From DATKPE01 sp035524335 (GTDB lineage Bacteria; Bacteroidota; Ignavibacteria; UBA10030; SZUA-254): DNA of 64,000 nt. The stretch spans positions 1 through 64,000 of the forward strand of contig DATKPE010000023.1 of assembly GCA_035524335.1 (NCBI GenBank), in the 5' to 3' direction. Below are positions 60,025 to 64,000 of the stretch, in pieces; positions within the stretch are counted from its first letter, which is position 1, and the number at the start of each line of letters is the position of its first letter. The notes under the pieces were generated by a model, which worked only from the letters and a program-made list of their open reading frames with translations, ran no database searches and was not told the origin of the DNA. The translations under genes and the position numbers were made by a program.

Positions 60025-63000
60025 CTAGAGTCCGAACAGCCCTTCATCGAATTTCATGTTCATGCGGATGTAGGGACCTTTTGTCCAGACGGCGTAATCA
60101 ACCAGGTCGGGTTCCTTATATCCCTTGAAATTGTACCCTGCGGCGACGCGGAGATTTTTCACCGTCACCGCGCCCACCTCCGCGTTATATCCGAAGAGCC
60201 AGTCGTTCGCTTCGGTCTGGCGCAGGAGCCGGTATTCGCCGCCGACGTCGAACCTGTCGGTCAGGTTATAATGCATATCGAGCAGGTAGAAGTAGGAATG
60301 CGACACGAACTGGAAGCCGACGGTCCTGTCGACGCCGTACTTGAATGCATATTTGGCGGAAAATTCGATACGGTTCAACGGCTCCAGGAACGCATGCACC
60401 GAGACAATTGAAGCACGTGCGTCGTCGAAGGGCGCGACATATTCGTTATTATCCCGTTTCTCCTCAAACTTGCCGATGAGGTTGAAAACATTCGACGCAA
60501 CCGGGCGGTATGCGGCGCCGAGGATCAGGTGATCGCGCAGTTCCGAACCGGAATTGTTGAGCGCCTCGTCCCAGGAGAGAAGGTACTTGCCGATCAGGCT
60601 CAGGTCGCTCCAGAGCCTGTAGTCGATCCCGAGCTGATAGTTCGATTTCTTCCTCTGGGCGTCTTCGCCGTACTCCGCCTTGACCGATCCCTTCACGGGC
60701 GACGAGGGGAGGTATTCCAGCGATCCGGAGACCGATGTGTGATCGTCCGTCGACGCCTCGCCGAGCTGATGTTCCAGCGATCTGGTCCGTTCGAAACCGA
60801 GGTTCGCCGTCAGATCCCACGGCAGACGAAGACGGTTTTTCAGACCGACACTGATCATGTTCCGGTACTGGCCAATGACGCTGCCGATCTCATACTTGCC
60901 GTAGACAGAGGTACCCTCGAGCGGGGTGGTATTGACGCCAAACGTGGAAAGCGATCCTCCCCCGGCCAGAAACTTTTCCTGCGCCTGGAGCGACACGGGA
61001 TCGAACACCCGGTACTCGCCGGCCAGGGAGGTGGCATCGGGACGCGTCACGTCCTCATCCGCACCCAGATTCTGATCGCGCTGGACCGAGAGCGTCAGCC
61101 GGCTGTTCACCTGGTATCCCAGACGGCCGGTCGCCAGCAGGGAATGCTTCGTCATTTCCGCCGCGCTGTCCTGCGACGGACCGTCGTAGCGGCGATCTTC
61201 GAGCCGGACCGATCCGTTCAGGTCGTTCGTGAATTTTTCATCGATCCCGCCGGAAACTGAATTGACCGTCACACTGTTCTGGCCGGTTTCCTGGAACGAC
61301 CTGTAGTAATCGACGGAAACACGCGTGCCGGGGAACATCTGGTAGTTGCCCGACACTCCCTGTTTTTTCGTGCCGAGTTCGCGACCCGAGCCCGCCTGCG
61401 TGATGTTATAAAAGCCGGTGTCCACCTGCCGGTAATATCCCTTCATGCTCAGGACGTCGAACGGCGTGAATGCGGCCTCAACCTTGTAGGCGATCCCGGA
61501 ACCCTCCGAACGGTCGGAATGCCCCACTTCCCCGCTCAGCGAGATCTGTTTCACCGGGGTTATATTCACATCCGCGCCGAGAAGCGCATACGGCGACGGA
61601 TCCTGCTGTTCGATGACGCCGTTGACCCCGACAGTAACATGCTCACCGAACGATTTTTCCGCCCGCCCCCCGGCAAGGTACGACTGTTTACTGCCGTCGT
61701 ACGCTTCGAACGAAACGACGATGTACACCGGATTGCCCTGTCCGTCGATCGCCGGAACCGGCTGTTTGAAATAGATCGTCCCCTGCGCATAATCGATGTC
61801 ATAATCGCTGAACCGGTACTGATCCGTCTGTTTCAGAAGCAGTTCGGAATGGAACCGGTCGCGCGTCTCAAGCCGGATTTTTTCCGATCCTGGCGTGACG
61901 TTCAGATAACCGAGGTCATACAGCCCGGAGAGACCGGTTCCGCGAAGTTCCAGCTGGACCACGTGCCGGTCGGTCAGGGCGCCGAATCCCTGCAGTTTCC
62001 AGCCGTTCTCCTCGTATCCCCCCTTGAGCCCGTACAGCGAACGGTTGTACTGGGTGAATTCCTCCTTCGTCAGATCGGTGTTGTAATCCCCGAGCAGGAT
62101 GAAATCCTTGTTATGCTCCAGCCGCGCGTACAGCTGTCTCGTCGTCTGGGCATCGTACGACAGCATGCTGTTGTCACCGTAAATCGAATAGAGATAGTCG
62201 GGATCGATGTCCCGGTAGAACCGGTCCGTATTCCGCCGGTCGGTATCGTACGAGAGCGTCAGCCGGTAATCGGTGAGCACCGTGCCGCTGGCATAGACCG
62301 CAATGCGACCATCTGTGGCCAGACCGTCCGGATACGATGCGCTCGACATGACGCCGGTGCGGTCGCCGCCGGCAGACGCCGCCTGCGCCGTCCCACCCGC
62401 CAGTCCAACCATCGTAAAACTCTCGTACGGTGTGTTGAGGGCGATCTCGGCTGTGGACGCCAGTTCACCGACCCGGACCGTCAGGCGCGCCGTACCGGAA
62501 AAATGCCCGGCGACGTAGGTGAACCGCGCAACGCTGTCGGTCAGACGGAGCTGAACGCCTCTCTGCGACGGGTCGATATCCTCGGCGACGATCGATCCGC
62601 TGTCGGCTTCCACCGTCACCGTATAGCCGTCCACGACGGGGACATTCCATCTGTCGTACAGCCGGACTGCGATCGTCGTGGAGGAGACGCCGTCGGCATA
62701 AAGTTCCTTTTTCTCCGGATTCAGCACAACCGTTGCCGGCGCACCGAGAATGTGGATGCGACAGCTGTCAAAAAGCACCACTCCCCCGTCGGTCCCTGCC
62801 AGACCAACCGCCAGGCCGACGTCGCCGGCGGGAACTTCCACGTTGAGGAAATCGAGGAGGCCGTCTATCCTGACGGTATCGCGGCGAACCGGCGACCCGT
62901 TCACGCAGAGTTCCACCAGCGTCCCCGGCGTACCGCGCACGGTGACCAGCTGGCGGTTCAGCGCGCTGACCATCCCGGACGACGGCGTGACAATCCGCAC

Positions 63001-63099
63001 CTGACCCGCCGCGGAGGTCGGCATGCAGAACATCAGGACCCCGAGCAGGAGACCTGCAATGTCACGGAAGAGGCGATATGTCGCGGTTCGGTCCTGCAC
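60025..63099 (-). CDS. Large outer-membrane beta-barrel protein with N-terminal Ig-like domains
   Basis: The product has 1024 residues with a signal peptide ending near SAAGQ. Residues about 35-120 look like a beta-sandwich. Residues about 125-230 are an invasin-like Ig domain (VVLNPEKKELYADGVSSTTIAVRLYD). From about 260 to the end, alternating strands (YGDNSMLSYDAQTTRQLYARLEHNKDFILLGDYNTDL; many Y/F-x-alternating segments) suggest a barrel of many strands, ending in DEGLFGL rather than the classical C-terminal Phe. It follows the OmpA-family gene by 3 bases, so the pair is probably one functional unit at the envelope. Function unknown. Confidence 0.75.
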   Translation of the reverse strand: MQDRTATYRLFRDIAGLLLGVLMFCMPTSAAGQVRIVTPSSGMVSALNRQLVTVRGTPGTLVELCVNGSPVRRDTVRIDGLLDFLNVEVPAGDVGLAVGLAGTDGGVVLFDSCRIHILGAPATVVLNPEKKELYADGVSSTTIAVRLYDRWNVPVVDGYTVTVEADSGSIVAEDIDPSQRGVQLRLTDSVARFTYVAGHFSGTARLTVRVGELASTAEIALNTPYESFTMVGLAGGTAQAASAGGDRTGVMSSASYPDGLATDGRIAVYASGTVLTDYRLTLSYDTDRRNTDRFYRDIDPDYLYSIYGDNSMLSYDAQTTRQLYARLEHNKDFILLGDYNTDLTKEEFTQYNRSLYGLKGGYEENGWKLQGFGALTDRHVVQLELRGTGLSGLYDLGYLNVTPGSEKIRLETRDRFHSELLLKQTDQYRFSDYDIDYAQGTIYFKQPVPAIDGQGNPVYIVVSFEAYDGSKQSYLAGGRAEKSFGEHVTVGVNGVIEQQDPSPYALLGADVNITPVKQISLSGEVGHSDRSEGSGIAYKVEAAFTPFDVLSMKGYYRQVDTGFYNITQAGSGRELGTKKQGVSGNYQMFPGTRVSVDYYRSFQETGQNSVTVNSVSGGIDEKFTNDLNGSVRLEDRRYDGPSQDSAAEMTKHSLLATGRLGYQVNSRLTLSVQRDQNLGADEDVTRPDATSLAGEYRVFDPVSLQAQEKFLAGGGSLSTFGVNTTPLEGTSVYGKYEIGSVIGQYRNMISVGLKNRLRLPWDLTANLGFERTRSLEHQLGEASTDDHTSVSGSLEYLPSSPVKGSVKAEYGEDAQRKKSNYQLGIDYRLWSDLSLIGKYLLSWDEALNNSGSELRDHLILGAAYRPVASNVFNLIGKFEEKRDNNEYVAPFDDARASIVSVHAFLEPLNRIEFSAKYAFKYGVDRTVGFQFVSHSYFYLLDMHYNLTDRFDVGGEYRLLRQTEANDWLFGYNAEVGAVTVKNLRVAAGYNFKGYKEPDLVDYAVWTKGPYIRMNMKFDEGLFGL

Positions 63100-63102
63100 C
63101 CC

Positions 63103-64000
63103 TTATCTCGGTTTTATGAACGACAAAATGCGGCGATTGACGAACACGGAACCGGACGCCGACATGCGGGTCAGCGTGACCGTATGGACCGGCGGCACCG
63201 TCAGCGGTCCGGATCCGACACCCGCCTTGTAACGGTACACCGCCACCGAATCGTTCTGTCTGAATTTCACACTGATGACCGACGCCCCCGCCTGCCACGA
63301 CTCGATGCCGCGCACCGCATGGAAGGAGGATGCCGCAACCGTCATCTCCGGCGACAGCGAATCGGTGATCATCCCCGGCGCGGGAAGACGTTCCCCGGAA
63401 CGGCGGACCGTCACCTCGACCAGCAGTTCTTTTCCGGCTTCACCCGCGATGCAGGTGTCGGAGAGCACCCCGTCTCCCGCATCCACGACCGCCTCGACAG
63501 CCGCGGACGAGTCGACGGTAGGAACCGTCGCCGAATCGGCGGACGATTCCGAGCGATAAATTCTGATCTCGACCCGGCGGTTTGCCGCGCGTCCCTCTTC
63601 CGTCGCATTGGACGCCGCCGGTTTGAGTTCTCCCCACCCGAAGGTGCTGATACGGCGTGCGGCAATGCCGTACCGGCCCGTGAGTGTGTCCGCGACACTC
63701 TTTGCGCGCGCGTCGGCAAGCGCAACATTCGATGCAAACGCAGGATTTTTTACCGGCTTCGCGTCGGTATATCCGTCGACGTTTACCGTCGCATCCGGAT
63801 ATTTCATGAGCACTTCCGCAGCGTCTCTCAGCGCGGCGGCGGCCTGCGGCTTCATTGACGCCGATCCCGCTTCGAACAGCCCTCCCGGGAGGGAGAAATT
63901 CATCGGCTTGAGACGGGTCTTCCGTCCCGCCACCGTGACGGTTGCGAGCGTGCCGGCGTCGATCGGACTGCCGGTCCGGGGAACAACGCTGACCCGCGTC
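63103..64000 (-). CDS. OmpA-family protein, 5' end beyond the window
   Basis: The frame is open from the right edge (TRVSVVPRTGSPIDAG) to the stop at 63103, so the start is outside. An OmpA-like domain lies in the first half (FEAGSASMKPQAAAALRDAAEVL, VNVDGYTDAKPV, RRISTFGWGELKPAASNATEEGRAANRRVEI). The Ala-rich linker leads to a C-terminal domain of about 110 residues (GKELLVEVTVRRSGERLPAPGMI) resembling the repeat domains of large surface proteins. OmpA domains bind peptidoglycan. It is coupled to the downstream barrel gene. Confidence 0.78.
   Translation of the reverse strand, partial: TRVSVVPRTGSPIDAGTLATVTVAGRKTRLKPMNFSLPGGLFEAGSASMKPQAAAALRDAAEVLMKYPDATVNVDGYTDAKPVKNPAFASNVALADARAKSVADTLTGRYGIAARRISTFGWGELKPAASNATEEGRAANRRVEIRIYRSESSADSATVPTVDSSAAVEAVVDAGDGVLSDTCIAGEAGKELLVEVTVRRSGERLPAPGMITDSLSPEMTVAASSFHAVRGIESWQAGASVISVKFRQNDSVAVYRYKAGVGSGPLTVPPVHTVTLTRMSASGSVFVNRRILSFIKPR

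Noticed and set aside
61519..63858. Plus-strand open frame of 779 codons opposite the outer-membrane protein and OmpA genes
   Set aside because: It is antisense to two convincing coding frames, its translation is Arg/His/Pro-rich with no domain, and GC-rich DNA creates long shadows of this kind. The same holds for long plus-strand frames at 20556-22664, 23804-25888, 36120-37952 and 38874-40589.
1..64000. CRISPR arrays, tRNA or rRNA genes, insertion sequences, phage or conjugation genes
   Set aside because: I looked for direct repeats with spacers, cloverleaf-type sequences, transposase motifs and integrase motifs and recognised none; a tRNA or CRISPR scan by program would be decisive.

Overview
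The window (64 kb, GC-rich) looks like chromosomal DNA of a Gram-negative, flagellated member of the Bacteroidota/FCB group, most plausibly an Ignavibacteria-like lineage. Three signs support this. The sugar dehydrogenase at 49964-52231 ends in a type IX secretion (T9SS) type A sorting domain with an NFPNPFNPST motif. An L ring, a P ring and outer-membrane beta-barrel proteins are encoded. Several genes have TAnATT-type -10 boxes, and one of these also fits the Bacteroidota TAnnTTTG element. The lineage call is inference; no rRNA gene is present to confirm it.

Layout. (1) 1-5.1 kb: accessory genes, namely a secreted protein cut by the window edge, a probably frameshifted membrane glycosyltransferase, a GH127-type glycosidase and a small secreted protein. 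(2) 5.1-49.7 kb: a nearly complete flagellar regulon, every gene on the minus strand. Read in the direction of transcription it starts with the flagellin unit fliC-fliS-fliD-flaG-flgM. Next come remnants of a decayed two-component pair, then a sensor kinase and an NtrC-type sigma-54 activator. The basal-body/hook unit follows: small CxCG protein, flgB, flgC, small protein, fliE, F, G, H, I, J, motE-like, fliK, flgD, flgE, closed by a clear terminator. The export/late unit is fliL, M, N, O, P, Q, R, flhB, A, F, G, small membrane protein, fliA, HDOD protein, pseudokinase, membrane protein, flgF, G, A, H, I, J, N, K, L, a PomAB-like stator pair, fliW, csrA, a MotAB stator pair and a REC/HD-GYP-like protein. 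(3) 50-64 kb: T9SS-type PQQ sugar dehydrogenase, divergent cytochrome c, MacB-like ABC exporter, M13 peptidase, four small single-domain genes (DfsB, TraB, SnoaL and YCII families), and a large outer-membrane protein downstream of an OmpA-family protein that runs off the right edge.

Regulation visible in the DNA. Near-perfect sigma-54 promoters precede the flgB unit and the fliL unit, and the matching activator is encoded next to the first. A textbook sigma-28 promoter precedes fliC, with FliA and its antagonist FlgM both in the cluster. The short fliC leader carries a GGA-loop hairpin and a second GGA site over the Shine-Dalgarno sequence, which fits FliW-CsrA control of flagellin translation. 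This gives a three-tier scheme: sigma-54 for basal body and hook, sigma-28 for filament, CsrA/FliW for flagellin homeostasis.

No chemotaxis genes are in the window, and FliM lacks the usual CheY-binding N-terminal motif. Several signalling proteins in the cluster (a histidine-kinase-like protein without its histidine, and an HD-GYP-like protein with altered metal ligands) look catalytically dead. I recognised no tRNA, rRNA, CRISPR array, insertion sequence or phage gene.
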